Assembly (NCBI RefSeq): GCF_042652345.1
Contig: NZ_JBHSJJ010000003.1
Location: forward strand, 62,001 to 126,000
Length of the DNA: 64,000 nt
DNA from: Negadavirga shengliensis
GTDB taxonomy: Bacteria; Bacteroidota; Bacteroidia; Cytophagales; Cyclobacteriaceae
Reading direction: 5' to 3'
Under the pieces are notes generated by a model that saw nothing but the letters and a program-made list of their open reading frames with translations, searched no databases and was not told where the DNA came from. Position numbers and translations under genes: made by a program. Position 1 is the first letter of the stretch, and the number at the start of each line of letters is the position of its first letter. Shown in pieces: positions 9,033 to 16,896 of the stretch.

Positions 9033-9611
9033 ATGTTCCGACTTGATGAACTGAAAGCCACATTGATGTGGTGCCTCATAGGGCTGTTGTTCTCCTGTAG
9101 CAGGGAAGAAGAGCAGCCCTTTGCCAATCCTACCCAGATCGATGAGTATTTTTCCATCATCGCTTTCCTGGAAGAAGAAATCCCCAAGTTGGAGGAGGCA
9201 GAGGTGACCAAGGTGATTGAAATCAACGGCAGGAATGAGCGGATGGTTTCGGATTTTACAGAAGAGGGCTGGTGGGAGGAACTGGATGTTTTTTATCAGG
9301 CCGATATCAATAAAGCCGCGCTTTCTGCCGCTTATACCACAGAAGATGATGGAGACAGGATTATCCACAGGTTAAAGGAAGGCGAAAAAGCCCCGGTAAG
9401 GGAGCTGGCCGTAGATAAGCGTGATGGAAAAGTATCCCGCGTCTATTTTTTGTCAAAAAAAGAAAACTTGTTTTATACTTCCGAGACTTCCGGAACCATT
9501 CAGATGGATCCAAATGCCAACCGGATAGCCGCTTACCATATCCGTGGAAAGCAGAAGGTCTGGTTTATTCCTTACAATGAAATGGAGGTTGCTGCCGAGG
9601 TTAGGCGGTAA
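9033..9611 (+). CDS. Predicted lipoprotein of unknown function
   Basis: About 192 residues from the ATG at 9033. A TTG at 9015 would add six residues, but the ATG gives a more usual signal sequence. A hydrophobic segment ends in the lipobox LLFSC, so the protein is predicted to be lipidated and envelope-bound. The mature part is acidic and rich in charged residues, with repeated Glu pairs (AFLEEEIPKLEEAEVTKV), and ends in beta-strand-like sequence (SRVYFLSKKENLFYTSE, VWFIPYNEM). I do not recognise the family with certainty. It follows gpmI closely. Confidence 0.7.
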   Translation: MFRLDELKATLMWCLIGLLFSCSREEEQPFANPTQIDEYFSIIAFLEEEIPKLEEAEVTKVIEINGRNERMVSDFTEEGWWEELDVFYQADINKAALSAAYTTEDDGDRIIHRLKEGEKAPVRELAVDKRDGKVSRVYFLSKKENLFYTSETSGTIQMDPNANRIAAYHIRGKQKVWFIPYNEMEVAAEVRR

Positions 9612-9834
9612 AAGCCCGTTTTTTCAGTTTTATCCAATGTATGCTTCGTGAACCGGTCATGGGGATGGACGCCTTAGGGTTACCCGTACGGTATAGACAG
9701 GCCTTGGCCTTGCTCATCGGCTTCTGCCCAACATGCCCCTGCACAGTAAATAATAGAATTTTCGGGAAAGTGCTTTTGAGGGAACCTAAAAAGTAATATA
9801 TGTGTATTACAAATTGAATAAAAAGAAATCTACC

Positions 9835-10083
9835 ATGTTTACCATAAGGTTAGATCCGGAATTGAAGGCCAAGCTTTATGCCCTTAGCCGTGAAAAGGGG
9901 ATATCACAGTCAGCGGTGGTGAAAGAGGCGTTGGCGATGTATTTTAAGCGGGAAACGGCTTCTGCTTCTCCCTATGAGCTGGGCGAAGACCTGTTTGGCC
10001 AGGTTTCCGGCGGTTCGGCAGATGGTTCCCGGACCTACAAAAAAGTCCTAAAAGACAGGCTGCATGGAAAGCATTCTCATTGA
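9835..10083 (+). CDS. Ribbon-helix-helix antitoxin-like protein
   Basis: Short protein with the RHH/CopG fold signature: strand TIRLDPEL, then two helices (KAKLYALSREKG, SQSAVVKEALAMYF). Such proteins bind operator DNA as dimers through the strand and usually repress their own operon. The C-terminal tail (YELGEDLFGQVSG...) is the likely toxin-binding part. I chose ATG 9835, which places the strand at the N-terminus as usual. A GTG at 9802 would add 11 residues. The stop codon overlaps the start of the PIN gene by 20 bp, a typical antitoxin-toxin arrangement. Confidence 0.8.
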   Translation: MFTIRLDPELKAKLYALSREKGISQSAVVKEALAMYFKRETASASPYELGEDLFGQVSGGSADGSRTYKKVLKDRLHGKHSH

Positions 10084-10483
10084 TGCCGGGCCTTTAATTG
10101 CGCTTTTTAATAAAAGAGACCGTTTTCACCCCCAATCCATTGCATTTTTAAAGGGCTTTCAGGGCCGTTTATACACCACCTGGCCCGTGATCACCGAGGC
10201 TTTCCGCATGCTTGACTTCAATGTCAACGCCCAGATCAATCTGCTGCAATGGATACACCGGGGAGGACTTACGCTGTTTCCTCTTGGGGAAAGCCATATC
10301 CAACGCCTCATCGGGCTTTGTGAAAAATATGATGATGTGCCTATGGATCTGGCGGATGCTTCCCTGATTGTGGCAGCCGAAAATAAAGGCATCACAAAAA
10401 TTGCCAGCATAGACAGCGACTTTTGTATCTACAGGGATGTCAGAAACCGGTATTTGACCAATGTTTTTTATGGAGAACATTAG
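10064..10483 (+). CDS. PIN-domain protein, VapC-like toxin
   Basis: A 139-residue PIN-domain protein, predicted Mg-dependent ribonuclease. The acidic residues of the fold are present: D7 (LIDAGPL), E45 (VITEAF), D98 (DLADASL) and D117 (IASIDSDF). In VapC toxins this site cuts tRNA or rRNA when the antitoxin is lost. The 20-bp overlap with the RHH gene upstream supports coupled translation of an antitoxin-toxin pair. Whether it is toxic, or an RHH-linked PIN protein with another role, cannot be decided from sequence. Confidence 0.82.
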   Translation: MESILIDAGPLIALFNKRDRFHPQSIAFLKGFQGRLYTTWPVITEAFRMLDFNVNAQINLLQWIHRGGLTLFPLGESHIQRLIGLCEKYDDVPMDLADASLIVAAENKGITKIASIDSDFCIYRDVRNRYLTNVFYGEH

Positions 10484-10579
10484 CTTGGATGATAGCCGTC
10501 TTACCATCAATAAGTTTGTTATCTAAGCAGATATTCCGTATTATTAGACGAGTATGTTGATCATTCATCATTAAACCAT

Positions 10580-11641
10580 ATGAGAAAATTGTTACTTCAT
10601 GTTTATGCCCTTTTTTTATTGGTTTTATTGACCTCTCTTTCCGATCCTGATGGCAATGTCATAGCAACGGGAAAGCAGCCACAGCTGAGTATAGACAGTA
10701 AAGGCGTGGTGAGAACTGTTTTTGGTAGAAACGACAGTATATTTTGTGCTACTTCAAAAGATGCCGGAACTACTTTTTCAAAACCTGTATGGGTGGGTGA
10801 GGTATCCCAAATGCATTTGGGGATGGGCAGAGGCCCGCAGCTTGCCAGCTCAGAGGATTTTTCCGTCATTACCGCCATGGATAAATCGGGGGATATCCAT
10901 TATTTTCAATTAGACCACGCTAATGGCAAATGGAGCCGTAAAGGCCTTGTAAATGACATTCCTGCTTCTGCACCCGAAGGGCTGATGGGCATTGCAGCGG
11001 ATAAACAAAATAATTTTTATGCGGTATGGCTGGACCTGCGGAATGACAGAAAAAATAAAATAGGCTTTTCTTCCTTATCTGCAAGGGAAGGCAAGTGGAA
11101 AAAAAATGTCATCGTTTATACTTCCCCGGATGAAACCGTCTGTGAATGTTGTAAGCCAAACATTGCAGTAGAGGGTTCCCGGGTCGTGGTCATGTTTAGA
11201 AACTGGCTCGACGGATCCAGGGATCTCTATTTTGTTCAGTCCGCAGATAGAGGTAAGACCTTTGGGGCAGCTCAAAAATTGGGGAATGGCACCTGGAAAC
11301 TCAAGGGTTGTCCGATGGATGGAGGTGCTGTAACCTTAGACACCAACGCGGGGATCCATACGGTCTGGCAGCGGGAGGGAAAGGTCTTTTACGCACAACC
11401 CGGAAAGAGCGAGGTGCAGATTGGAAAAGGCCGCGCCTGCTATATCACGGGGAACAATCATCCAGTGATGACATGGCAGGAGGGCAAGCAACTGAATGTA
11501 CAGGAACTGGGTTCTGCAAATCCCATTACAATCGGCGAGGGAAGTTTTTTAGTGGCCATCAGAACAGCGGACCACAAAATGGTTTACGCGTGGGAAAAGG
11601 AGGATACCATCGTTTTTAAAAAAAGCCAGGGAAATATTTGA
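10580..11641 (+). CDS. Secreted sialidase-fold (BNR-repeat) protein with a CxCC cluster
   Basis: A 353-residue protein with an N-terminal hydrophobic signal segment (about 1-20). Two Asp-box repeats are visible, SKDAGTTF (59-66) and SADRGKTF (221-228), which mark a sialidase/BNR beta-propeller. The catalytic Arg triad and nucleophile Tyr of true sialidases were not recognised, so sialidase activity is not claimed. A cysteine cluster CECC (188-191) and C244 in KGCPMDGG stand out in an exported protein and could bind metal or form disulfides. The gene stands alone between the toxin-antitoxin pair and the accessory island. Confidence 0.7.
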   Translation: MRKLLLHVYALFLLVLLTSLSDPDGNVIATGKQPQLSIDSKGVVRTVFGRNDSIFCATSKDAGTTFSKPVWVGEVSQMHLGMGRGPQLASSEDFSVITAMDKSGDIHYFQLDHANGKWSRKGLVNDIPASAPEGLMGIAADKQNNFYAVWLDLRNDRKNKIGFSSLSAREGKWKKNVIVYTSPDETVCECCKPNIAVEGSRVVVMFRNWLDGSRDLYFVQSADRGKTFGAAQKLGNGTWKLKGCPMDGGAVTLDTNAGIHTVWQREGKVFYAQPGKSEVQIGKGRACYITGNNHPVMTWQEGKQLNVQELGSANPITIGEGSFLVAIRTADHKMVYAWEKEDTIVFKKSQGNI

Positions 11642-12239
11642 GGCGGATGCTCGGTTCCCCGCAAAAAACCACGCCAAAATCCTGTAAAGTCCGCCCACAG
11701 GATCCGGGATTTTAGAATAATTCGCTATTGATTAAAATCTTCAACAATTAGATTCGGATCAAAGTCGGGATCAAGCTGAATTTATTTGGACGCTTTGAGA
11801 TGAAACCTCCAAGGCCGGCACCCCAAAGGTTGTGGTATTCATATCCGTTTCCAAGCTTCGTTTTCCAATTGCTTGTTGTTGTGGAAACCGGAACTTACAT
11901 ATATTTTTTTAGCCGGACCTGAACGCTTTTTCTGATACCTTTTCTGTGGCCTTCCGGGAGAAATAGGGGGTTGAATCATAAGAGAATAAATTAAAAAAAA
12001 TCAAAAACTAAATAAAAAGTTAGAATCGGAATATTATTTTGATAGTTTGAACTAATCTCATCTTAAATCACAGATTGAATATATATTTAGAAGGGTTTTT
12101 AAAATATAATATTGTTTTTTAACTTCATATAATTGCATAAAATATTACACAAGTACAAATTAATTGATGGTTTATTTGGATACATTCATTTTTTTTTTAG
12201 CTTTATTCAAAACTATTTTCAACTTAAAATCTTTTTGTT
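11642..12239. other. Non-coding gap with a decayed element
   Basis: About 600 bp with no convincing complete gene. The left half (11748-11940) contains the degenerate sequence described separately. The right half (about 11980-12239) is very AT-rich, with long A and T runs. I see no RNA gene. Confidence 0.5.
11748..11940 (-). repeat. Decayed sequence, possible dispersed repeat (copy 1)
   Basis: On the minus strand an open stretch without a start codon reads ...WKTKLGNGYEYHNLWGAG and ends at a stop at 11750-11748. It looks like the C-terminal remnant of a protein, family not recognised. On the plus strand the segment resembles 22150-22300 in the same orientation: both contain GAAACC then CAAGGCC, a GTGGT block, TTTC-AATT, and CTTACAT followed by a T-run and GCCGG. 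The match is diverged and judged by eye. Confidence 0.35.
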
Positions 12240-12317
12240 ATGAAAAAGTTCTTTAAAAAATCAGTTTTTTCATTGGCTCATCGGCAGCGGTGGTGGAGCC
12301 GGGAGAACCGTTTTTAG
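12240..12317 (+). pseudogene. Possible truncated leader-peptide remnant
   Basis: A 25-codon frame beginning MKKFFKKSVFSLA and then breaking into an Arg/Trp-rich tail before TAG. The basic start followed by the beginning of a hydrophobic stretch resembles the leader start of the exported peptides at 15070 and 54972, but the hydrophobic core is missing. It may be a decayed peptide gene or chance. Confidence 0.25.
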
Positions 12318-12471
12318 ACATCTCTTTTCTATATTTCACATAGACCATTAGGGAAGACGGCGTTATCGCGATCCAGTTACTTGCGAGGAGCGGGATTTCA
12401 TGATACCAAGCGTAACAAAAACGGAGCAGAGCGGGATAATTATAACATGATTGGTTCTCCCGAAGCAAGTT

Positions 12472-12490
12472 CCCCGAAACAAGTTCGGGG
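12472..12490. repeat. Short REP-like palindrome
   Basis: CCCCGAA (12472-12478) and TTCGGGG (12484-12490) form a 7-bp stem around ACAAG. It sits in GC-richer sequence in front of the GT-C gene. Similar GAAACAAGTTC-type hairpins are common intergenic repeats in Bacteroidota. Confidence 0.4.
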
Positions 12491-12622
12491 CAGGCTGGGA
12501 CAAGCTGTTTGGCCGCACCCGAATCATTGGGATAGAACGGACAAAATACAACATTGGGAATAAATTTCGTCTCAAAATTCTTTAAAACCTATTTCACTGT
12601 TTTACCGGATAACTTTTTTTAT

Positions 12623-13990
12623 ATGGAAAAATCTTATTACACACCAGTTAAACACTCTTTTCGGAGTGCGGCATCGTGGTCGAATAGATTGATTTGGGCT
12701 TTGCCTGTGATTACGGTCATCGTCTTCCTGCCCACTTTCTTTAATGGCTTCCAACTCGGATGGGATGATACTTGGCAGGTACTGAGGAATCCGTTGGTTC
12801 AGGATGCCTCTTGGGAGAATATCGTCTTTCACTTTACCCATTTTTGGGAGCGGCAGTACTCCCCGGTCAACTCCCTGTTTTATGCGGCTGTGGCCGATCC
12901 TTTCGGGTTCAACGCCACCGCTTTCCACACGGCCTGCCTCTTTGTCCATCTATGTAGTACATTTCTGGTATACGGTGTAATAAGGCAAGTACTGGATAAA
13001 CTGCTTCCCCAAACGGAAATCTCCAAAAGCCATATTTATGCCTTATTTACGGCTTTGGTCTTTGCCATTCATCCGTTACAGGTAGAATCAGTGGCCTGGA
13101 TCAGTGCCTCTAAAATCCTGCTATACGCATTTTTTACCCTGCTTGCCTTGTGGTGCTACATCCGGTATGTGCAATCCTCCCACTTGCTATGGCTCATTGC
13201 CACCGCATTCGCCTATGCGTTAGGCTTTGCGTCCAAAGAACAGGCCATTATCCTTCCCCTGAATTTACTGCTGGTCGATTATGCATTGGGACGTTTTTCC
13301 TTGTTGACATGGAAGAGAATTCTCTTATCAAGGGGCATACTGGAAAAAATCCCTTTCTTTCTGCTGGCTATTGCGTTTTGGTATTTTTCATGGGTCAATG
13401 ACACCGGAAGCATAACGCAGGCCGGCGGGTATCCTTTTCACCAGCGGCTGTTCTTCACTATGTACAGCCTTACCGAGTATATCTTCCGCTTTCTGGCCCC
13501 CGTAAAACTTTACTTTTTCCATCCCTTTCCGGTCTCTCCTGGAGAGTCCCTCCCATTATATTATTGGGGATATATCCCTTTAGTGGGCATTATCGGCTAT
13601 TACGTCTGGGACCATTACAGGAAGGGAAACCGGTTGGTGGTAGTTGGATTTTTGTTTTTCCTGGTCAACCTTCTGTTGGTGCTACACATTATTCCCCTGC
13701 CCCGAACGGTCATCACCGCAGACCGCTACATGTACCTGAGTACGGCTGGTCTGGCCCTGATACTGGTCTGGCAGATGGATCAATGGCTATCCCGGCAGCC
13801 CCGGTCCTATAAAGCATCCCTGATAATGGGAAGCATGATTTGGTTTCTCTTTTTGGGAACGCACACCTATGTAAGAACAATGGACTGGAAAGACAGTGAA
13901 ACAGCCAAGGCCAGTGTGAACGACCTCATAGAAAAGAAACAAAAAGCACGGGAAATCGAATCCTCATTTAACCTGATTGAAAATGAATGA
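12623..13990 (+). CDS. GT-C type membrane glycosyltransferase-like protein (TMTC/DUF1736-like)
   Basis: A polytopic membrane protein of 455 residues, with about ten hydrophobic helices. The first external loop carries GWDD (46-49), the acidic pair typical of GT-C catalytic loops, followed by FWERQYSPVNSLFY. HPLQVESVAWIS (150-161) is the signature of TMTC/DUF1736-type proteins. Such enzymes transfer a sugar from a polyprenyl-phosphate donor to a protein or glycan outside the membrane. Unlike many TMTC proteins it has no TPR tail. I chose the ATG at 12623; a TTG at 12554 would add 23 residues. It overlaps the next gene by 8 bp. The neighbouring GT2 enzyme is a plausible maker of its lipid-linked sugar donor. 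Confidence 0.78.
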   Translation: MEKSYYTPVKHSFRSAASWSNRLIWALPVITVIVFLPTFFNGFQLGWDDTWQVLRNPLVQDASWENIVFHFTHFWERQYSPVNSLFYAAVADPFGFNATAFHTACLFVHLCSTFLVYGVIRQVLDKLLPQTEISKSHIYALFTALVFAIHPLQVESVAWISASKILLYAFFTLLALWCYIRYVQSSHLLWLIATAFAYALGFASKEQAIILPLNLLLVDYALGRFSLLTWKRILLSRGILEKIPFFLLAIAFWYFSWVNDTGSITQAGGYPFHQRLFFTMYSLTEYIFRFLAPVKLYFFHPFPVSPGESLPLYYWGYIPLVGIIGYYVWDHYRKGNRLVVVGFLFFLVNLLLVLHIIPLPRTVITADRYMYLSTAGLALILVWQMDQWLSRQPRSYKASLIMGSMIWFLFLGTHTYVRTMDWKDSETAKASVNDLIEKKQKAREIESSFNLIENE

Positions 13991-14963
13991 CTTTTTAGTA
14001 TCCATAGTAGTTCCCTGTTACAATGAAGCGGAAAATATACCTTCGCTCCTGAAACGTATAGGTGCTGCCCTCCAGGCGTACGGCTACGAAATCATCCTGG
14101 TCAACGATGGGAGCCAGGACCTTACCCAATCGGTGATTGAATTGGCAGCATCGGAAAATGAGAAGATCAAATTTCTTCATTTTTCAAGAAACTTTGGACA
14201 TCAGGCCGCGCTGAAAGCCGGAATTGACCATGCAAAGGGAGACTGTGTCGTTACCATAGACGCGGATCTTCAAAAACCTCCGGAGGCTATCCCTGGAATG
14301 ATTGTCCACTGGCAAGAGGGACATGATATCGTCACGGCCGTTTGCAAAAATGAAGGACAACCTTCGGTATTCAAAAGACTGACCTCGGCCGCCTACTACA
14401 GGTTGTTGTCCTGGCTAGCCGATCATAAAATGGTACGCAACGGGGCGGATTTCCGGCTTATCGACCGAAAAGTAGCCGATACCATCAGAGACATTCAAAG
14501 CCAAAACCTATACCTGAGAGGGATATTTTCCTGGATGGGTTATAAGCAGGCTATCGTTTACTACCGGGAAGAAAAAAGAAGGGCCGGCAAGACCAAATAC
14601 AATCTTCCGAAAATGCTGAATCTGGCCAGCAATGGCATTACCTCTTTCAGCATCAAGCCCTTGCGGCTCGCTCTGGGCATGGGTATATTTTTTGCCATGC
14701 TGGCATTTGGCTATGGACTGTATGCGGTGACCATGGTCTGGCTGGGAAAGACAGTCACCGGGTGGGCAAGCTTGGTGGCCAGTGTAGTATTTCTGTCGGG
14801 GGTGCAGTTGATTGTCCTGGGAGTAATAGGAGAATATGTGGGGAAAATATACCAAGAGCTTTCCCAACGTCCCAATTATCTGATTTTCAAATCAAATATC
14901 TCCCCGCCTGTCCCTAGGCAGGGAAATAAAACCATTAAAGAAAGGAGGCCTGCCATTATTTGA
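13983..14963 (+). CDS. GT2 glycosyltransferase, DPM1/GtrB-like, with two C-terminal membrane helices
   Basis: About 326 residues. The N-terminal GT-A domain starts with VSIVVPCYNEAENIPSLL and includes VNDGS and the DADLQKPPE metal/donor motif (DxD-like), then YREEKRRAGKTKY near the domain end. Two hydrophobic helices follow (ALGMGIFFAMLAFGYGLYAV and WASLVASVVFLSGVQLIVLGVIG). This is the layout of enzymes that load a sugar from a nucleotide donor onto undecaprenyl phosphate at the inner face of the membrane. Start taken as ATG 13983, overlapping the GT-C gene by 8 bp, so the two are translationally coupled and likely work in one pathway. A decayed copy of its 3' part lies at 17036-17175. Confidence 0.88.
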   Translation: MNDFLVSIVVPCYNEAENIPSLLKRIGAALQAYGYEIILVNDGSQDLTQSVIELAASENEKIKFLHFSRNFGHQAALKAGIDHAKGDCVVTIDADLQKPPEAIPGMIVHWQEGHDIVTAVCKNEGQPSVFKRLTSAAYYRLLSWLADHKMVRNGADFRLIDRKVADTIRDIQSQNLYLRGIFSWMGYKQAIVYYREEKRRAGKTKYNLPKMLNLASNGITSFSIKPLRLALGMGIFFAMLAFGYGLYAVTMVWLGKTVTGWASLVASVVFLSGVQLIVLGVIGEYVGKIYQELSQRPNYLIFKSNISPPVPRQGNKTIKERRPAII

Positions 14964-15069
14964 TCAATAGCTATTTTTTCAGCTCTCCTGGAAGGATGGC
15001 GAAAAAACGTCTGTGGTTACGAAAAGCCATTAAATCAAAAGACAATTTATTAAAAAAAATTGAAAAAAA

Positions 15070-15330
15070 ATGAAACCAAATCTAAGTAAAATCGCAAAAA
15101 AAATGGCCTTAGGGATATTCTTTATGGCCTTATTCTTAAATGTGAAAGTTACATTGGAGGATCCCTTTGTTCATTTAAGTAATAAAGTAATTGCGCAGAC
15201 TACTTCCTCGAGTAGTAGTTCTACTGATTATTGCTTTACTTGTATCGACTCGAATGAAACATGTTACACCGTAAATGGAAATCCAGGACCTAAAGGAACT
15301 ATGAAGGCTCCTCCTAAACCCTGTGATTAA
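15070..15330 (+). CDS. Small exported cysteine peptide, NVEALA-like
   Basis: An 86-residue protein. A basic start (MKPNLSKIAKK) and a hydrophobic core (MALGIFFMALFLNVKV) form a signal peptide, followed by TLEDPFVHLSNKVIAQ. Cleavage is likely after V-I-A, leaving a mature peptide of about 43 residues that begins with Gln. It contains a Thr/Ser run (TTSSSSSST), four Cys (DYCFTC, ETCY, KPCD) and a Pro-rich end. The LNVxVxLE block and the A-Q boundary are shared with the peptide at 54972, and the layout recalls the Bacteroidota NVEALA family. The peptide is followed by a stem-loop and then a propeller lipoprotein. Its function is unknown. The Ser/Thr run could be an O-glycosylation site, given the glycosyltransferases upstream, but no known motif proves it. 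Confidence 0.75.
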   Translation: MKPNLSKIAKKMALGIFFMALFLNVKVTLEDPFVHLSNKVIAQTTSSSSSSTDYCFTCIDSNETCYTVNGNPGPKGTMKAPPKPCD

Positions 15331-15343
15331 CTCATTTTAATTT

Positions 15344-15375
15344 GGAGTAGGAACAATTCAATTCCTACTCCATTT
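15344..15375 (+). terminator. Stem-loop between peptide and propeller genes
   Basis: GGAGTAGGAA (15344-15353) pairs perfectly with TTCCTACTCC (15362-15371) over an 8-nt loop, followed by ATTTT. It lies 14 bp after the peptide stop and about 30 bp before the propeller ATG, so it could act as a partial terminator that lets some transcripts continue, or as an mRNA end stabiliser. Confidence 0.7.
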
Positions 15376-15405
15376 TCCATTTTTGTCATTCACCTCCTTT
15401 TATCT

Positions 15406-16470
15406 ATGAGATATACATATACTTGCTTTAGATTATCCGCCTGTTTGGTCATTTCTACTTATCTATTATCCGGCTGCCAAAAGGAAATAGAACAAGGTCC
15501 TCTTCTTACTGACTTTTTTGCAAAAAGCCCTTCTCTGTCTATCAAAGGAACTCCGATAGAAATAAGAGATAACGATGAGATTTATTTTACACAGATGTGG
15601 GAGATGATCTATGCGGAGGGAATGTTGATCATCCGTGATAAAGACCTGAATCATTATTTTAAGGTTTTCAATCTTAATTCAAGTGAGATAACGAAACTGG
15701 GGAAGATTGGGGACGGACCTAACGAGTTACAAACTGATTATACCCGAGCCTCCTTTGACGCTGCTAATCGACTCGTTTACCTTTCTAACTTTCCATTTTA
15801 TTATGCATATAGTGTGGACAGTCTGAAAAACAACAGCAACACAAATCCTTTGTACCGCCTAAAGATCGACCCCCGGGAAGACATCCTAATCGAAAGTACC
15901 ATATCCCGTGGTTTTGTGGTAGGAGCTATGTTCAGGAAACGTTTCGGCCTTTACCGACTAGAAGATGATTATTTCTCCAGTTTTGGTGAATATGAGCAGG
16001 GAACTTTTATGTCCAACCAAGGGCTTATTTTTCCCCATCCTCTCAAAAAGAAATCTGTTATGTTGGCGAGGCCGTCAGAAGCTTTTGCAATCTTGGACTA
16101 CTCCGACGGCAATTTGTCCCTGATAGAGGACTTTAAAGGTTGGAGCAGTGAACAAATTGAAACTGAAGAATCCGGGGGAATAGTCAGGGCTATCTCCAGC
16201 GAGGATGCCAAATATTGCTTTGTCAGCGGCGCAACCTCCGAGAAGTACATCTATGCCCTGTATAGTGGGAACCTCAGATCTGCTACCGAATTTATAGATC
16301 CGGCACTTGCAAATATCGTATATGTTTTCGACTGGAAAGGTAATCCCGTCAAAAAACTCACTCTGGATTACCAAGTAAGGTCCATCGCCGTGGATGAGGA
16401 AAACCAAAAATTATATGCAGCTGCATTTATTGACAAAGAACTTGGTCTGATTAAGTTTGATTTGAGATAA
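15406..16470 (+). CDS. TolB-like 6-bladed beta-propeller lipoprotein
   Basis: A 354-residue predicted lipoprotein. The signal peptide ends in the lipobox LLSGC (Cys 24). The body alternates short strands and turns in about six repeats, with the GDGPNEL motif (around residue 105) that marks the TolB-like/6-bladed beta-propeller families of Bacteroidota, and the closing blade VYVFDWKGNPVKKLTLD. Function is unknown; the propeller probably binds a peptide, glycan or protein partner on the cell surface. It follows the exported peptide at 15070 with a stem-loop between them. A second, frameshifted copy lies at 19511-20580 and is very similar, especially around 16204-16365. Confidence 0.82.
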   Translation: MRYTYTCFRLSACLVISTYLLSGCQKEIEQGPLLTDFFAKSPSLSIKGTPIEIRDNDEIYFTQMWEMIYAEGMLIIRDKDLNHYFKVFNLNSSEITKLGKIGDGPNELQTDYTRASFDAANRLVYLSNFPFYYAYSVDSLKNNSNTNPLYRLKIDPREDILIESTISRGFVVGAMFRKRFGLYRLEDDYFSSFGEYEQGTFMSNQGLIFPHPLKKKSVMLARPSEAFAILDYSDGNLSLIEDFKGWSSEQIETEESGGIVRAISSEDAKYCFVSGATSEKYIYALYSGNLRSATEFIDPALANIVYVFDWKGNPVKKLTLDYQVRSIAVDEENQKLYAAAFIDKELGLIKFDLR

Positions 16471-16589
16471 AACAGGTTTAACTTGAGACCGATGGATGTT
16501 ATTTTGAGCAGATAAAGGAATTCATTCATCCGATATTTAACTGCCGGCAGATCCATCTATTCTATTGTCAGAGTTAGTCGATACGGTAA

Positions 16590-16862
16590 CCTAAAGTATA
16601 TCTTAGTTCCAATTTTTTCGCTGTAAATCATGAAGTAGTACACGGAAATTACCTGGTCGAAATTGTCCTGCCTTGGCACACCAATGAGGGAAAGACAATT
16701 CAAATTCCCGGCGTAGGAGCGATCGAGCCTGAAGACAACCCTGTTATTTTAATGATGAAACTGAAAGAGGAATACCTTCGACAAATAGTACAACATCTGA
16801 AACCAAGCATGACGAAAACGACACACAGTGGGATGAAAATAAACATGCGAGGTTTCATCTGA
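16590..16862 (+). pseudogene. C-terminal fragment of a propeller-type lipoprotein
   Basis: After a stop at 16587-16589 an open frame without a proper start reads PKVYLSSN...HGNYLVEIVLPW, then PGVGAIEPEDNPVILMMKLK, and runs on to TGA at 16862. The ending EPEDNPVILMMKLK is like the C-terminus of 6-bladed beta-propeller proteins (PF17170 type). A shorter copy of the same end lies at 19336-19458. The extra residues after KEEYL come from the repeat unit that begins near 16797. It is read as a relic of a lost gene. Confidence 0.6.
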
Positions 16863-16895
16863 CCATTGAAAAACAAATTATAAACAGATGAATAG
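16797..16895 (+). repeat. Leader-type repeat, copy A
   Basis: About 100 bp with AAGCATGACGA, a GTGGGATG block, AAACATGCGAG and GAAAAACAAATTATAA in order. The same blocks recur at 20811-20864 and 20861-20967, where the last copy runs directly into the start codon of a propeller gene. It appears to be the upstream region of propeller genes, left behind after rearrangement. Confidence 0.6.
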
Positions 16896-16896
16896 A

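Noticed and set aside
8133..9368. Long minus-strand open frame of 411 codons
   Set aside because: It lies opposite gpmI and the following lipoprotein gene. Its translation has no domain pattern, while the plus-strand genes have clear motifs, so it is a mirror of their codon use.
10580..11641. Functional exo-sialidase
   Set aside because: Asp-boxes are present, but I could not find the Arg triad, Tyr nucleophile and Glu of true sialidases, so only the fold is claimed.
11839..11980. Short minus-strand gene beginning MIQPPISPG
   Set aside because: The frame is only about 23 codons when read carefully and has no recognisable product.
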